Positions 52,470-61,541 of a DNA stretch of 64,000 nucleotides are shown piece by piece. A program made the position numbers and the translations under genes. Position 1 is the first letter of the stretch; each line of letters starts with the position of its first letter. Source of the DNA: Pseudomonas shirazensis (GTDB taxonomy: Bacteria > Pseudomonadota > Gammaproteobacteria > Pseudomonadales > Pseudomonadaceae); NCBI RefSeq assembly GCF_014268785.2, contig NZ_JABWRD020000001.1, positions 62,001 through 126,000 on the forward strand. Direction: 5' to 3'. The notes beneath the pieces were generated by a model that was not told the origin of the DNA, did no database searches, and was given only the letters and a program-made list of their open reading frames with translations.

Positions 52470-54161
52470 ATGCCGGCTGAAGCCACCTTGCACGTGCTGA
52501 TTGCCGAGGATGGCGCTGCCGATCGCCTGTTGCTGGCGCAGATCGTACGCCGCCAGGGTCATCAGGTGTTGACGGCCGAAAACGGCGCCGAGGCGGTGGC
52601 GCTGTTTCGCCAGCACCGGCCGCAACTGGTGCTGCTCGACGCTTTGATGCCGGTGATGGATGGCTTCGAGGCCGCGCGGCAGATCAAGGCGCTGGCCGGC
52701 GAGACCCTGGTGCCGATCATCTTTCTCACGTCACTGAGCGAGGAGCAGGCGCTGGTGCGCTGTCTTGAAGCCGGGGGTGACGACTTCATCGCCAAACCCT
52801 ACAGTGCGGTGATTCTGGCGGCGAAGATCGGCGCCATGGAGCGCCTGCACAGGTTGCAGGCCAAGGTCCTCGAGCAGCGCGACGAAATAGCCCTGCACCA
52901 CCAGCATCTGCTCAACGAGCAGCGTGTGGCCAAGGCGGTATTCGACAAGGTGGCCCATACCGGCTGCCTGCAGGCGCCGAATATCCGCTATTTGCAGTCG
53001 CCTTTTGCGCTGTTCAATGGCGACCTGCTGCTGGCGGCATACACGCCGTCGGGTGACCTGCATGTTCTGCTGGGTGACTTTACCGGCCATGGCCTGCCCG
53101 CAGCGGTCGGCGCCATGCCGCTGGCAGAGGCGTTTTATGGCATGACCGGCAAGGGCTATGGTCTGGCGCAGACGCTGCGCGAAATGAACGCCAAACTCAA
53201 GCGCATCCTGCCGGTAGACATGTTTTGCTGTGCGTTGCTGCTGAACATCAGCTACCAGCGCGGCACCGTGGAGTTCTGGGGTGGCGGGATGCCCGATGGC
53301 TATCATCTGGCGGCCAGCGGCGAATTGCTGGCGAGCTTGCCGTCTACCCAGCTACCGCTGGGTGTACTGGCCCCGGAACGCTTCGATGACCGTACCCAGG
53401 TGATGCCGCTGGCGCCAGGTGAGCGGCTGTTGCTGCTGTCCGATGGTGTAATCGAGACCAGCAACGCCGGCGGGCAACTGTTTGGGGTTGAGCGCCTGCA
53501 GCAGGTGATCGCCCTGAACCGCCCCCCCGCACTGTTGTTCGAGGAGCTGCTGCAAGCCTTGCAGGCGTTTGGTGGACGCGCTCGGGATGATGTCAGCCTG
53601 TGTGATATCCGCATGCTCGAGCCAGCCGCGGATTTACCCGCCAATGCCGGTCATGCCGACAGGGGGCGCAGCAGCCCGCTCGATTGGTCGTTAGGCTTTG
53701 AGCTGCGCGGCGAGACGTTGCGGTGGGTCAACCCAGTTCCGCAACTGCTGCAACTGCTACAGGAAATCCATGGCCTGCGACCGCTTGCCGGACAGTTGCA
53801 CAGCGTCTTTGCCGAGCTCTATAGCAATGCCCTGGAACACGGCGTGCTCGGCCTTGATTCAGCGCTAAAGGGCGATGCGGCAGGGTTTGCGGAGTTTTAC
53901 CGGTTGCGCGGTGAGCGACTTGCGCAGCAGGTCGACGGTTACATTCGGATAGATCTCAAGGTTGAACCCTGGGAGCGAGGAGGGCGTCTGATCATTGAAA
54001 TCCGTGACAGCGGTGTCGGCTTCGATGTCGAGCAGGTGCTGGCACGGCTGCCACGCCAGGATGCCTTCAGTGGGCGCGGAATACAGCTGGTGCGGCGCCT
54101 GAGTCAGGATGCACAATGGATCGAGGGCGGTCGATGCGCCAAGGTAGAGGTGCTCTGGTGA
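52470..54161 (+). CDS. hsbR: Response regulator / PP2C phosphatase-kinase HsbR
   Basis: About 563 residues. Receiver domain (~5-125) with Asp in LVLLDALMPVMDG and Lys in DFIAKPYSA. SpoIIE-type PP2C phosphatase (~200-390) with GDFTGHGLPAAVGA and RDDVSLCDI. C-terminal anti-sigma-type HATPase (ELYSNALEHGVLG, RDSGVGFD, GRGIQLVRRL). HsbR controls HsbA phosphorylation. Two possible starts: the TTG at 52458, which overlaps the hsbA stop (TTGA), and the ATG at 52470. The ATG is given; neither has an obvious ribosome site. Confidence 0.9.
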   Translation: MPAEATLHVLIAEDGAADRLLLAQIVRRQGHQVLTAENGAEAVALFRQHRPQLVLLDALMPVMDGFEAARQIKALAGETLVPIIFLTSLSEEQALVRCLEAGGDDFIAKPYSAVILAAKIGAMERLHRLQAKVLEQRDEIALHHQHLLNEQRVAKAVFDKVAHTGCLQAPNIRYLQSPFALFNGDLLLAAYTPSGDLHVLLGDFTGHGLPAAVGAMPLAEAFYGMTGKGYGLAQTLREMNAKLKRILPVDMFCCALLLNISYQRGTVEFWGGGMPDGYHLAASGELLASLPSTQLPLGVLAPERFDDRTQVMPLAPGERLLLLSDGVIETSNAGGQLFGVERLQQVIALNRPPALLFEELLQALQAFGGRARDDVSLCDIRMLEPAADLPANAGHADRGRSSPLDWSLGFELRGETLRWVNPVPQLLQLLQEIHGLRPLAGQLHSVFAELYSNALEHGVLGLDSALKGDAAGFAEFYRLRGERLAQQVDGYIRIDLKVEPWERGGRLIIEIRDSGVGFDVEQVLARLPRQDAFSGRGIQLVRRLSQDAQWIEGGRCAKVEVLW

Positions 54162-54202
54162 GCACGCTGCCAGGCCCAGCCGCCTCAACAGGGAGTGAAC
54201 GG

Positions 54203-54550
54203 ATGATGGACATGCACATCGATCAGCGGGTCCTGCGTGACTTGCAGGAAATCATGGAGGGTGGCTATCAGCAACTGTTGGAGATTTTTCTGGAAGACTC
54301 CGAGCGGCGCCTGAGCCAATTGCATGGCGCGAGAAATGCCAGTGAGTTGGGCATGGCCGCGCACAGCTTCAAGGGCAGCAGCAGCAACATGGGTGCGGTC
54401 GGTTTGGCCGCCCTTTGCCAGCAGCTCGAAGAGCGGGTCAAGCAGTCACCGGCCTATGGTGTTGAAGACCTGGTCAACCGTATCGACTCCGAATACCGCC
54501 AGGTGAAGTGCTTCTACCTACTCGAATGTGAGCGCGTTTCCGGCAGTTGA
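54203..54550 (+). CDS. hptB: Histidine phosphotransfer protein HptB
   Basis: An HPt domain protein of about 115 residues. The phospho-accepting His lies in AAHSFKGSSSNMGA, and the helices before and after (LQEIMEGGYQQLLEIFLEDS) match HptB. In P. aeruginosa HptB passes phosphate from several hybrid kinases (including RetS-pathway kinases) to HsbR. The start is ATG 54203, with GGGAG upstream. A GTG at 54158, overlapping the hsbR stop, is an alternative. The fliK sigma-54 promoter begins a few bases after its stop. Confidence 0.88.
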   Translation: MMDMHIDQRVLRDLQEIMEGGYQQLLEIFLEDSERRLSQLHGARNASELGMAAHSFKGSSSNMGAVGLAALCQQLEERVKQSPAYGVEDLVNRIDSEYRQVKCFYLLECERVSGS

Positions 54551-54557
54551 GCAAAAC

Positions 54558-54573
54558 TGGCGCGAGTCTTGCC
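54558..54573 (+). promoter_or_regulatory. Sigma-54 promoter of fliK
   Basis: TGGCGC-N5-TTGCC with GG-N10-GC spacing, 47 bases before fliK. fliK is RpoN- and FleR-dependent in P. aeruginosa. Confidence 0.75.
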
Positions 54574-54620
54574 TGTCTCTGTGCAGACGATTTTGCCGCA
54601 AGCCGGCGCGGAGACCCTCG

Positions 54621-55922
54621 ATGCCTGTCGCACCCAACCCACTGATCCAAGCCAGCGCCCCCATCAAGCAGACCCGGGTAGGCGCCGATAAGCCACCAGT
54701 GGCCGCTGTTGCGCAGGATAAAGGCTTTGATCAAGTGATGGCAAAGCAGGCCCGTGACAGTGTCGGCCAACGTGACGACAAGGTAGCCCCGGCCAAGCCG
54801 AAGGACAAGCCCGACGCCGCCTCGGCCGGCAAGGCCGAGACCGCCGACAAGCCTGAGGTTGCCGCTGACGGCAATAACTTGCCAGGCAGCGACCCGGTGC
54901 AGCAGGCCGACGCCAGCACTGACGGCGATAACAAGGCTTCTGTGGATGCCAGCCTGGTTGCTGGCCAGGTCACCGACGCCCCAGCCGGTGCCCAACTGAT
55001 CCAGGCTCAGGCGCAGGCGATTGCTCCCGTCTTGCAGGCGGGTGTGCCGGCAACTGCAGCGCCGCAAACCGGCGAGCCGGCCGAGGCTGCGTTCGACCCC
55101 GAAACTGACGCCTTGGCAGGCCTGCCAAGCCTGCGCTTTGCACTTGAGCACAGTGCTCAGGCCAAAGGCACGACCTCGGCGCATGCGGCCAATCAGTCAG
55201 AAACTGGCAAGGCACCGGCAGACGGCAACCAGGCTGCCGTCAATACCTTGGCGAACGTAGTCGAGAAAGGTGAGCACGAAGGCGACAAGTCCGAGTCAGG
55301 CCACAAAGCCTTCGGCAGCCTGATCGAGGACGGCCTGAAAGACATCAAGAGCGCCAGCAGTGATACCCGCGTCGACAACTTCGCTGACCGCCTGGCCACG
55401 CTGACCCAGGCCGCCACCGCCAAGACCGCCAACGCCGTGCCGGTCAACCCCAGTCCGCTGCAACAGCCGTTGGCAATGAACCAGGGCGCCTGGACCGAAG
55501 GCCTGGTCAACCGGGTCATGTACCTGTCGAGCCAGAACCTCAAGTCGGCGGATATCCAGCTTGAGCCGGCCGAGCTGGGTCGGTTGGACATCCGCGTCAA
55601 TATTGCCACCGACCAAGCCGCGCAGATTACCTTCGTCAGCGGTCACGCCGGCGTGCGTGACAGCCTCGACAGCCAGCTGCACCGTTTGCGTGAGTTGTTC
55701 GCGCAGCAGGGCCTGGCCCAGCCTGACGTCAACGTTGCCGATCAGTCCCGCGGTCAGCAACAGCAGGCGCAGCAAGAGGCATCGCAGCTGTCCGGTGTGG
55801 CGGCACGGCGCGGCGCCGCCGCTGCGGCTGAGCAAGGTGAACAAGGCGAGCTGAGCGAGGCTTCACGCACGGCCGAGCAGCAAGTGGTGATCGGCGACAG
55901 CGCAGTCGATTACTACGCCTGA
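54621..55922 (+). CDS. fliK: Hook-length control protein FliK
   Basis: FliK is the molecular ruler that measures hook length and switches export specificity via FlhB. 433 residues from the ATG at 54621 (GGAGACC upstream). The N-terminal two thirds are low-complexity (Ala, Asp, Lys, Gln). The C-terminal FliK domain contains LEPAELGRLDIRVNIATDQA and LDSQLHRLRELFAQQGL. The upstream in-frame start at 54528 would include the promoter. Own sigma-54 promoter and terminator make it a single-gene unit. Confidence 0.94.
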   Translation: MPVAPNPLIQASAPIKQTRVGADKPPVAAVAQDKGFDQVMAKQARDSVGQRDDKVAPAKPKDKPDAASAGKAETADKPEVAADGNNLPGSDPVQQADASTDGDNKASVDASLVAGQVTDAPAGAQLIQAQAQAIAPVLQAGVPATAAPQTGEPAEAAFDPETDALAGLPSLRFALEHSAQAKGTTSAHAANQSETGKAPADGNQAAVNTLANVVEKGEHEGDKSESGHKAFGSLIEDGLKDIKSASSDTRVDNFADRLATLTQAATAKTANAVPVNPSPLQQPLAMNQGAWTEGLVNRVMYLSSQNLKSADIQLEPAELGRLDIRVNIATDQAAQITFVSGHAGVRDSLDSQLHRLRELFAQQGLAQPDVNVADQSRGQQQQAQQEASQLSGVAARRGAAAAAEQGEQGELSEASRTAEQQVVIGDSAVDYYA

Positions 55923-55950
55923 CCCAGCCTTTGCTGATCCCGAACGCCGA

Positions 55951-56000
55951 GCCAGTCCGCCGTCACTCTGTTGGGTGACGACGGGCGGGCCTGGCGTTTT
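55951..56000 (+). terminator. Likely terminator after fliK
   Basis: GCCAG / CTGGC, CCGCC / GGCGG and GTCAC / GTGAC form a long, interrupted stem around an 8-base loop, followed by GTTTTG. It lies just upstream of the fliL promoter. Confidence 0.65.
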
Positions 56001-56017
56001 GTCTACGTTGCAATATC

Positions 56018-56033
56018 TGGCATAACACTTGCT
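56018..56033 (+). promoter_or_regulatory. Sigma-54 promoter of fliL operon
   Basis: TGGCAT-N5-TTGCT with GG-N10-GC spacing, 51 bases before fliL. It would drive fliLMNOPQR-flhB. Confidence 0.9.
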
Positions 56034-56083
56034 CAAGCCACGTCATCCACCTACGAACCCCTGATGGACGACGGATTATTGGC

Positions 56084-56581
56084 ATGGCGAAGAGCGAAGC
56101 AGTGAAAGACCCCGCCGCAAAAGGCAAACTCAAGTTGATCCTGCTGTTGGTAGTGGCACTGCTGCTGGCGGTTGGCCTGTCGGTGGGCGCTACCTGGTTC
56201 ATCATGCACAAGAGCGAAGCGGCGCCAGCCACCGACCCGGCCCTGGCCAACGTCAAGCCGGCAGCGATCTACGAGCCGCTGGCGCCGGCCTTTGTGGTCA
56301 ATTTCAACCAGAATGGCCGCCAGCGCTACATGCAGGTCAGCATCACCCTGCAGGGCCGTAACCAGGCTGACATCGACGCACTCAAGGTGCACATGCCGGT
56401 GATCCGCAACAACCTGGTGATGATGTTCTCGGGACAAGGCTTCGACACCCTGGCCAGCAGTTCGGTGGGCCAGGAGATGCTGCGCCAGAAGGCCACTGCG
56501 GTGGTCCAGGAAGTGGCGCAAAAAGAAGTCGGCAAACCGGTCATCGACCAGTTGCTGTTCACCAACTTCGTGTTGCAGTAG
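56084..56581 (+). CDS. fliL: Basal body-associated protein FliL
   Basis: An inner-membrane protein that supports stator function. 165 aa: a single N-terminal transmembrane helix (LILLLVVALLLAVGLSVGAT) and a periplasmic domain with YEPLAPAFVVNFNQNGRQRY, the family signature. First gene of the fliL operon. It is 9 bp before fliM. Confidence 0.95.
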   Translation: MAKSEAVKDPAAKGKLKLILLLVVALLLAVGLSVGATWFIMHKSEAAPATDPALANVKPAAIYEPLAPAFVVNFNQNGRQRYMQVSITLQGRNQADIDALKVHMPVIRNNLVMMFSGQGFDTLASSSVGQEMLRQKATAVVQEVAQKEVGKPVIDQLLFTNFVLQ

Positions 56582-56590
56582 GAGTCCGTA

Positions 56591-57559
56591 ATGGCCGTAC
56601 AGGACCTGCTGTCCCAGGATGAGATCGACGCGCTGCTGCATGGCGTCGACGATGGCCTGGTACAGACCGAAAGTGCTGCCGACCCCGGCAGCATCAAGAG
56701 CTACGACCTGACCAGTCAGGATCGGATCGTGCGCGGGCGCATGCCGACCCTGGAAATGATCAACGAGCGTTTTGCCCGCTACACCCGGATCAGCATGTTC
56801 AACCTGCTGCGCCGCTCCGCCGATGTGGCGGTCGGTGGTGTGCAGGTGATGAAGTTCGGCGAGTACATCCATTCGCTGTACGTGCCCACCAGCCTCAACC
56901 TGGTCAAGATCAAGCCGTTGCGCGGCACCTCGTTGTTCATTCTCGACGCCAAGCTGGTATTCAAGCTGGTCGACAACTTCTTTGGCGGTGACGGGCGTCA
57001 CGCCAAGATCGAGGGGCGCGAGTTCACCCCGACCGAGCTGCGCGTGGTGCGCATGGTTCTGGATCAGTGCTTCGTTGACCTCAAGGAAGCCTGGCAGGCG
57101 ATCATGCCGGTCAACTTCGAGTACATAAACTCCGAGGTCAACCCGGCCATGGCCAACATCGTTGGCCCCAGTGAAGCGGTAGTGGTGTCGACCTTCCACA
57201 TCGAGCTCGATGGCGGCGGCGGCGACCTGCACGTGACCATGCCCTACTCGATGATCGAGCCGGTGCGCGAGATGCTCGACGCGGGCTTCCAGTCCGACCT
57301 CGACGATCAGGACGAGCGCTGGGTCAAGGCCCTGCGCGAGGACGTGCTCGATGTCAGCGTGCCGGTCACCGCCACGGTTGCCCGCCGCCAGCTGAAACTG
57401 CGCGACATCCTGCACATGCAGCCGGGCGATGTGATCCCGGTTGAGCTGCCCGAGCACCTTGTGCTGCGGGCCAACGGCGTGCCGTCGTTCAAGGCGCGGC
57501 TGGGCTCGCACAAGGGCAATCTGGCCCTGCAGATCATCGATCCGATCGAGCGCCGCTGA
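56591..57559 (+). CDS. fliM: Motor switch protein FliM
   Basis: C-ring component that binds CheY-P. 322 residues. The N-terminal CheY-binding peptide is LLSQDEIDALLHGVDDG. The CheC-like middle domain contains the GGxG region (QVMKFGEYIHSLYVPTSLNL). The C-terminal SpoA domain binds FliN. AGGAG before ATG. The size is normal. Confidence 0.97.
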   Translation: MAVQDLLSQDEIDALLHGVDDGLVQTESAADPGSIKSYDLTSQDRIVRGRMPTLEMINERFARYTRISMFNLLRRSADVAVGGVQVMKFGEYIHSLYVPTSLNLVKIKPLRGTSLFILDAKLVFKLVDNFFGGDGRHAKIEGREFTPTELRVVRMVLDQCFVDLKEAWQAIMPVNFEYINSEVNPAMANIVGPSEAVVVSTFHIELDGGGGDLHVTMPYSMIEPVREMLDAGFQSDLDDQDERWVKALREDVLDVSVPVTATVARRQLKLRDILHMQPGDVIPVELPEHLVLRANGVPSFKARLGSHKGNLALQIIDPIERR

Positions 57560-57605
57560 CGGCGTGCCGGTCGCAACCCCGAATTGAATGCTTGTCGAGG
57601 ACATT

Positions 57606-58064
57606 ATGGCTAACGAAAACGAAATCACCTCTGCCGAGGACCAGGCCCTGGCCGATGAATGGGCCGCTGCGCTGGAAGAAACCGGTGATGCCGGCCAGTC
57701 CGACATCGATGCACTGCTGGCCGCCGACAGTGGCGGAGCCGGGCGTCTGCCGATGGAAGAGTTCGCCAGCTCGCCCAAGCCCAATGAAAACGTCAGCCTC
57801 GAAGGGCCGAACCTGGATGTGATCCTCGACATCCCGGTGAGCATTTCGATGGAAGTCGGCAGCACCGACATCAACATCCGCAACCTGCTGCAGCTCAACC
57901 AGGGTTCGGTGATCGAGCTCGACCGCCTCGCCGGTGAGCCGCTGGATGTGCTGGTCAACGGCACCCTGATCGCCCATGGCGAAGTGGTTGTGGTCAACGA
58001 GAAGTTCGGCATCCGCCTGACCGACGTGATCAGCCCTAGCGAACGCATCAAGAAGCTGCGCTGA
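57606..58064 (+). CDS. fliN: Motor switch protein FliN
   Basis: C-ring component of 152 aa. The acidic N-terminal ~70 residues are variable. The C-terminal SpoA domain reads [20 protein letters not shown], then [20 protein letters not shown], highly typical of FliN. ATG at 57606 with GAGGA 5 bases upstream; an earlier in-frame ATG at 57588 is less likely. It is adjacent to fliO (start codon GTG directly after the stop). Confidence 0.96.
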   Translation: MANENEITSAEDQALADEWAAALEETGDAGQSDIDALLAADSGGAGRLPMEEFASSPKPNENVSLEGPNLDVILDIPVSISMEVGSTDINIRNLLQLNQGSVIELDRLAGEPLDVLVNGTLIAHGEVVVVNEKFGIRLTDVISPSERIKKLR

Positions 58065-58520
58065 GTGAAGCCGGTGATACGCGCTGTGGCCGCTGTCGCC
58101 ACGCTGCTGGTCAGCGAAGTGGTGGTTGCCTCGCAAGCGCCTGCTGCTGCCCCGGTTACCGCCGCGACGCCGCCAGGTGGTCTGGGCGGGCAACTGGCGC
58201 AGATGGTCTTTGGTTTGTTGCTGGTGGTCGGCCTGATCTTCGCGCTGGCCTGGCTGCTGCGGCGCATGCAGGGCGCCGCGCCGCGCGGTGGCCAGGTGAT
58301 CGAGATCATCGGCAGTCGCACCATCGGCCCGCGCGACCGGCTGTTGCTGGTGCAGGTCGGCAAGGAACAGATCCTGCTCGGGCACAGCCCAGGCAGCATC
58401 AAAGCTTTGCATGTGCTGGCCGAGCCGGTCGAGGTGCCTGCCAGTGCCCGCCCGGCGACCCCAGAGTTCGCCCAGCGGCTGTTGGAGCTGATGGGCAAGG
58501 ATCAGAAGGACACCAAGTGA
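58065..58520 (+). CDS. fliO: Flagellar export protein FliO
   Basis: A small bitopic membrane protein that aids assembly of the FliP ring. 151 aa. A possible signal-like N-terminus and a transmembrane helix ([20 protein letters not shown]) are followed by a cytoplasmic domain with [20 protein letters not shown]. Start is a GTG immediately after the fliN stop. The stop overlaps the fliP start. Confidence 0.93.
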   Translation: MKPVIRAVAAVATLLVSEVVVASQAPAAAPVTAATPPGGLGGQLAQMVFGLLLVVGLIFALAWLLRRMQGAAPRGGQVIEIIGSRTIGPRDRLLLVQVGKEQILLGHSPGSIKALHVLAEPVEVPASARPATPEFAQRLLELMGKDQKDTK

Positions 58521-59275
58521 TGACCGGCGCCGTGCGCATGCTGTTGACCCTGGCGCTGCTGCTGGCCGCGCCGCTGGCCCTGGCCGCCGACCCGCTGTCG
58601 ATCCCCGCCATTACCTTGTCCAGTGGCGCCGACGGCCAGCAGGAGTATTCGGTCAGCCTGCAGATCCTGATGATCATGACTGCGCTGAGTTTCATTCCAG
58701 CGTTCGTCATTCTCATGACCAGCTTCACCCGCATCATCATCGTCTTTTCGATCCTGCGCCAGGCCCTTGGCCTGCAGCAGACGCCATCCAACCAGGTGCT
58801 CACCGGCATGGCCTTGTTCCTGACCCTGTTCATCATGGCGCCGGTGTTCGACAAGGTGAACAAGGACGCCCTGCAGCCGTACCTGAGCGAGCAGATGACG
58901 GCTCAGCAGGCCATCGACAAGGCCCAGGGGCCGCTCAAGGACTTCATGCTGGCGCAGACCCGGCAGAGCGACCTGGACATGTTCGTGCGCCTGTCCAAGC
59001 GCACCGACATTGCCAGCCCCGAGCAGGCACCGCTGACCATTCTGGTACCGGCGTTCGTCACCTCGGAGCTGAAGACCGCGTTCCAGATCGGTTTCATGAT
59101 CTTCATCCCGTTTCTGATCATCGACATGGTGGTCGCCAGCGTGCTGATGGCGATGGGTATGATGATGCTGTCGCCGCTGATCATCTCGCTGCCGTTCAAG
59201 ATCATGCTGTTTGTGCTGGTCGATGGCTGGGCACTGATCATGGGCACCCTGGCCGGTAGTTTCGGTGGCCTCTGA
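58520..59275 (+). CDS. fliP: Flagellar export gate protein FliP
   Basis: Core component of the type III export channel, with FliQ and FliR. About 251 residues. It has a cleavable signal peptide ([16 protein letters not shown]), then [20 protein letters not shown], and [20 protein letters not shown]. The ATG at 58520 shares bases with the fliO stop; a GTG one codon earlier is also possible. 21 bp to fliQ. Confidence 0.96.
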   Translation: MTGAVRMLLTLALLLAAPLALAADPLSIPAITLSSGADGQQEYSVSLQILMIMTALSFIPAFVILMTSFTRIIIVFSILRQALGLQQTPSNQVLTGMALFLTLFIMAPVFDKVNKDALQPYLSEQMTAQQAIDKAQGPLKDFMLAQTRQSDLDMFVRLSKRTDIASPEQAPLTILVPAFVTSELKTAFQIGFMIFIPFLIIDMVVASVLMAMGMMMLSPLIISLPFKIMLFVLVDGWALIMGTLAGSFGGL

Positions 59276-59296
59276 CACCGTCAAGGAGAGCGTGGC

Positions 59297-59566
59297 ATGA
59301 CCCCTGAAGTTGCCGTTGACCTGTTCCGTGATGCGCTCTGGCTGACCGCCCTGATGGTCGCCGTGCTGGTAGTGCCGAGCCTGCTGGTCGGCCTGGTGGT
59401 GGCGATGTTCCAGGCCGCTACCCAGATCAACGAACAGACCCTGAGCTTTCTGCCGCGCCTGCTGGTGATGCTGGTGACGCTGATCGTGGTCGGGCCTTGG
59501 CTGGTGACCAAGTTCATGGAATACATGCTTGGTCTGTACACCAGCATCCCGCAGTTGATCGGTTAG
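59297..59566 (+). CDS. fliQ: Flagellar export gate protein FliQ
   Basis: 89-residue membrane protein with two hydrophobic helices (LTALMVAVLVVPSLLVGLVV and LPRLLVMLVTLIVVGPWLVT) separated by FQAATQINEQTLSF, the invariant FliQ loop. Part of the export gate. fliR starts 6 bp later. Confidence 0.97.
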   Translation: MTPEVAVDLFRDALWLTALMVAVLVVPSLLVGLVVAMFQAATQINEQTLSFLPRLLVMLVTLIVVGPWLVTKFMEYMLGLYTSIPQLIG

Positions 59567-59572
59567 CCGGCG

Positions 59573-60349
59573 ATGCTGGAGCTTACCGACGCGCAGATCG
59601 GCACTTGGGTAGCGACCTTCATGCTGCCCTTGTTCCGCGTCACTGCGGTGCTGATGACCATGCCCATTTTCGGCACCAAGATGCTGCCGGCGCGGGTGCG
59701 CCTGTATGCCGCGCTGGCGATTACCGTGGCCATCGTGCCGGGGCTGCCGCCAATGCCGGAGTTCGACCCGCTGAGCCTGCGCGGGCTGATGCTATGCGGT
59801 GAGCAGATCCTGGTGGGCGCGCTGTTCGGTTTCTCGTTGCAGATGCTGTTCCAGGCGTTTGTCATCGCCGGGCAAATTGTCGCGATCCAGATGGGTATGG
59901 CATTCGCCTCTATGGTCGACCCGGTCAACGGCGTCAACGTGGCGGTGGTCAGCCAGTTCATGACCATGCTGGTGAGCATCCTGTTTCTGCTTATGAACGG
60001 CCACTTGGTGGTGTTCGAGGTGCTCAGCGAAAGCTTTACCACCTTGCCGGTCGGCAATGCCCTGGTGGTCCAGCACTTCTGGGAAATAGCCGGGCGCCTG
60101 AGTTGGGTATTTGGCGCTGGGGTGCTGTTGATTCTGCCGGTGGTCACCGCGCTGCTGGTGGTCAACGTATCGTTTGGCGTAATGACCCGTGCGGCGCCGC
60201 AGTTGAACATCTTTTCGATCGGTTTTCCGCTGACCCTGGTGCTCGGCCTTGGCCTGTTCTGGGTCGGCCTGGCCGACATCCTCTCGCATTACCAGGCACT
60301 GGCCAGCGAAGCGCTGCAGTGGTTGCGTGATCTGGCCCGGGCGCGCTGA
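59573..60349 (+). CDS. fliR: Flagellar export gate protein FliR
   Basis: 258-residue polytopic membrane protein with FRVTAVLMTMPIFGTKMLPA near the N-terminus and QIVAIQMGMAFASMVDPVNG, a very typical FliR segment. It forms a spiral gate with FliP and FliQ. ATG at 59573; 2 bp before flhB. Confidence 0.96.
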   Translation: MLELTDAQIGTWVATFMLPLFRVTAVLMTMPIFGTKMLPARVRLYAALAITVAIVPGLPPMPEFDPLSLRGLMLCGEQILVGALFGFSLQMLFQAFVIAGQIVAIQMGMAFASMVDPVNGVNVAVVSQFMTMLVSILFLLMNGHLVVFEVLSESFTTLPVGNALVVQHFWEIAGRLSWVFGAGVLLILPVVTALLVVNVSFGVMTRAAPQLNIFSIGFPLTLVLGLGLFWVGLADILSHYQALASEALQWLRDLARAR

Positions 60350-60351
60350 GC

Positions 60352-61491
60352 ATGGCAGAAAGCGAGAGCGGCCAGGACAAGACGGAAGACCCCACCGACA
60401 AGCGCAAGCGTGACTCGCGCAAGAAAGGTGAGATTGCCCGTTCCAAAGAACTCAATACGGTGGCGGTGACCTTGGCCGGCGCCGGTGGCTTATTGGTGTT
60501 CGGCGGTCATCTGGCTGACACCCTGATGGACTTGATGCGAATCAATTTCTCGCTGTCGCGCGAGGTGTTGATCGACGAGCGCTCGATGGGTCTTTTTCTG
60601 CTGGCATCAGGCCAGAAGGCGCTGTGGGCGGCGCAGCCATTGTTGATCATGCTGTTCGTGATTGCCTTTGTGGCGCCGATCATTCTGGGTGGCTTCATCT
60701 TCTCCGGCAGCCTGCTGCAACCCAAATTCAGCCGGATGAATCCTCTGGCCGGGATCAAGCGGATGTTCTCGCTGAACGCGCTGACCGAACTGCTCAAAGC
60801 GATGGCCAAGTTTGTACTGATCCTGTTTGTGGGCTGGATGGTGCTGCTCAATGACCGTGTAGCGCTTTTGTCCATTGCCAACGAGTCGCTGGAGCAAGCG
60901 ATCATCCACAGTGCGGTAGTGGTCGGCTGGAGCGCGGTGTGGGTCTCGGCGGGACTGCTGCTGATCGCTGCGGCGGACGTGCCGTTCCAGCTCTGGCAGA
61001 CGCAGAAAAAGCTCAAGATGACCAAGCAGGAAGTGCGCGATGAGCACAAGGACTCCGAGGGTAAACCCGAGGTCAAGCAGCGCATCCGGCAATTGCAGCG
61101 CGAGGTCTCGCAGCGGCGCATGATGGCGGCGATCCCTGATGCCGACGTGATCATCACCAACCCGACCCACTATGCCGTTGCCCTACAGTACGACCCAGAG
61201 AAGGGCGGAGCTGCGCCTTTGCTGCTGGCCAAAGGTAGCGACTTCATCGCCCTCAAGATCCGCGAGATCGGCGCCGCGCACAACGTGCAGATTCTCGAGT
61301 CGCCGGAGCTGGCGCGGGCGATCTACTACTCCACCGAGATTGAGCAGGAAATCCCTGCCGGCCTGTACCTGGCGGTAGCCCAAGTGCTGGCGTTCGTCTT
61401 CCAGGTCCGCCAGCACCGCGCCGGCAAGGGCAAACGGCCTGATCCGTTGAACAAAGACCTGCCAATCCCGGATGATCTGCGCCGGGAATAA
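60352..61491 (+). CDS. flhB: Flagellar export switch protein FlhB
   Basis: Export-gate component that autocleaves to change substrate specificity when FliK signals hook completion. 379 residues: four membrane helices in the first ~210, and a cytoplasmic tail containing the autocleavage site NPTH (270-273, in ITNPTHYAVALQY). N-terminal GQDKTEDPTDKRKRDSRKKG is the classic FlhB start. It is the last flagellar gene in the window. flhA, normally found soon after, is not present; an IS follows 50 bp later. Confidence 0.97.
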   Translation: MAESESGQDKTEDPTDKRKRDSRKKGEIARSKELNTVAVTLAGAGGLLVFGGHLADTLMDLMRINFSLSREVLIDERSMGLFLLASGQKALWAAQPLLIMLFVIAFVAPIILGGFIFSGSLLQPKFSRMNPLAGIKRMFSLNALTELLKAMAKFVLILFVGWMVLLNDRVALLSIANESLEQAIIHSAVVVGWSAVWVSAGLLLIAAADVPFQLWQTQKKLKMTKQEVRDEHKDSEGKPEVKQRIRQLQREVSQRRMMAAIPDADVIITNPTHYAVALQYDPEKGGAAPLLLAKGSDFIALKIREIGAAHNVQILESPELARAIYYSTEIEQEIPAGLYLAVAQVLAFVFQVRQHRAGKGKRPDPLNKDLPIPDDLRRE

Positions 61492-61541
61492 GGTGCAGAT
61501 GTGGGGGGGGGCGGAAAGTTAATCGAAGCCAAGAGTCCCTA

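Noticed and set aside
56051..58498. 815-codon minus-strand open frame across fliL-fliO
   Set aside because: It spans four well-recognised plus-strand genes; composition is atypical and no ribosome site is seen.
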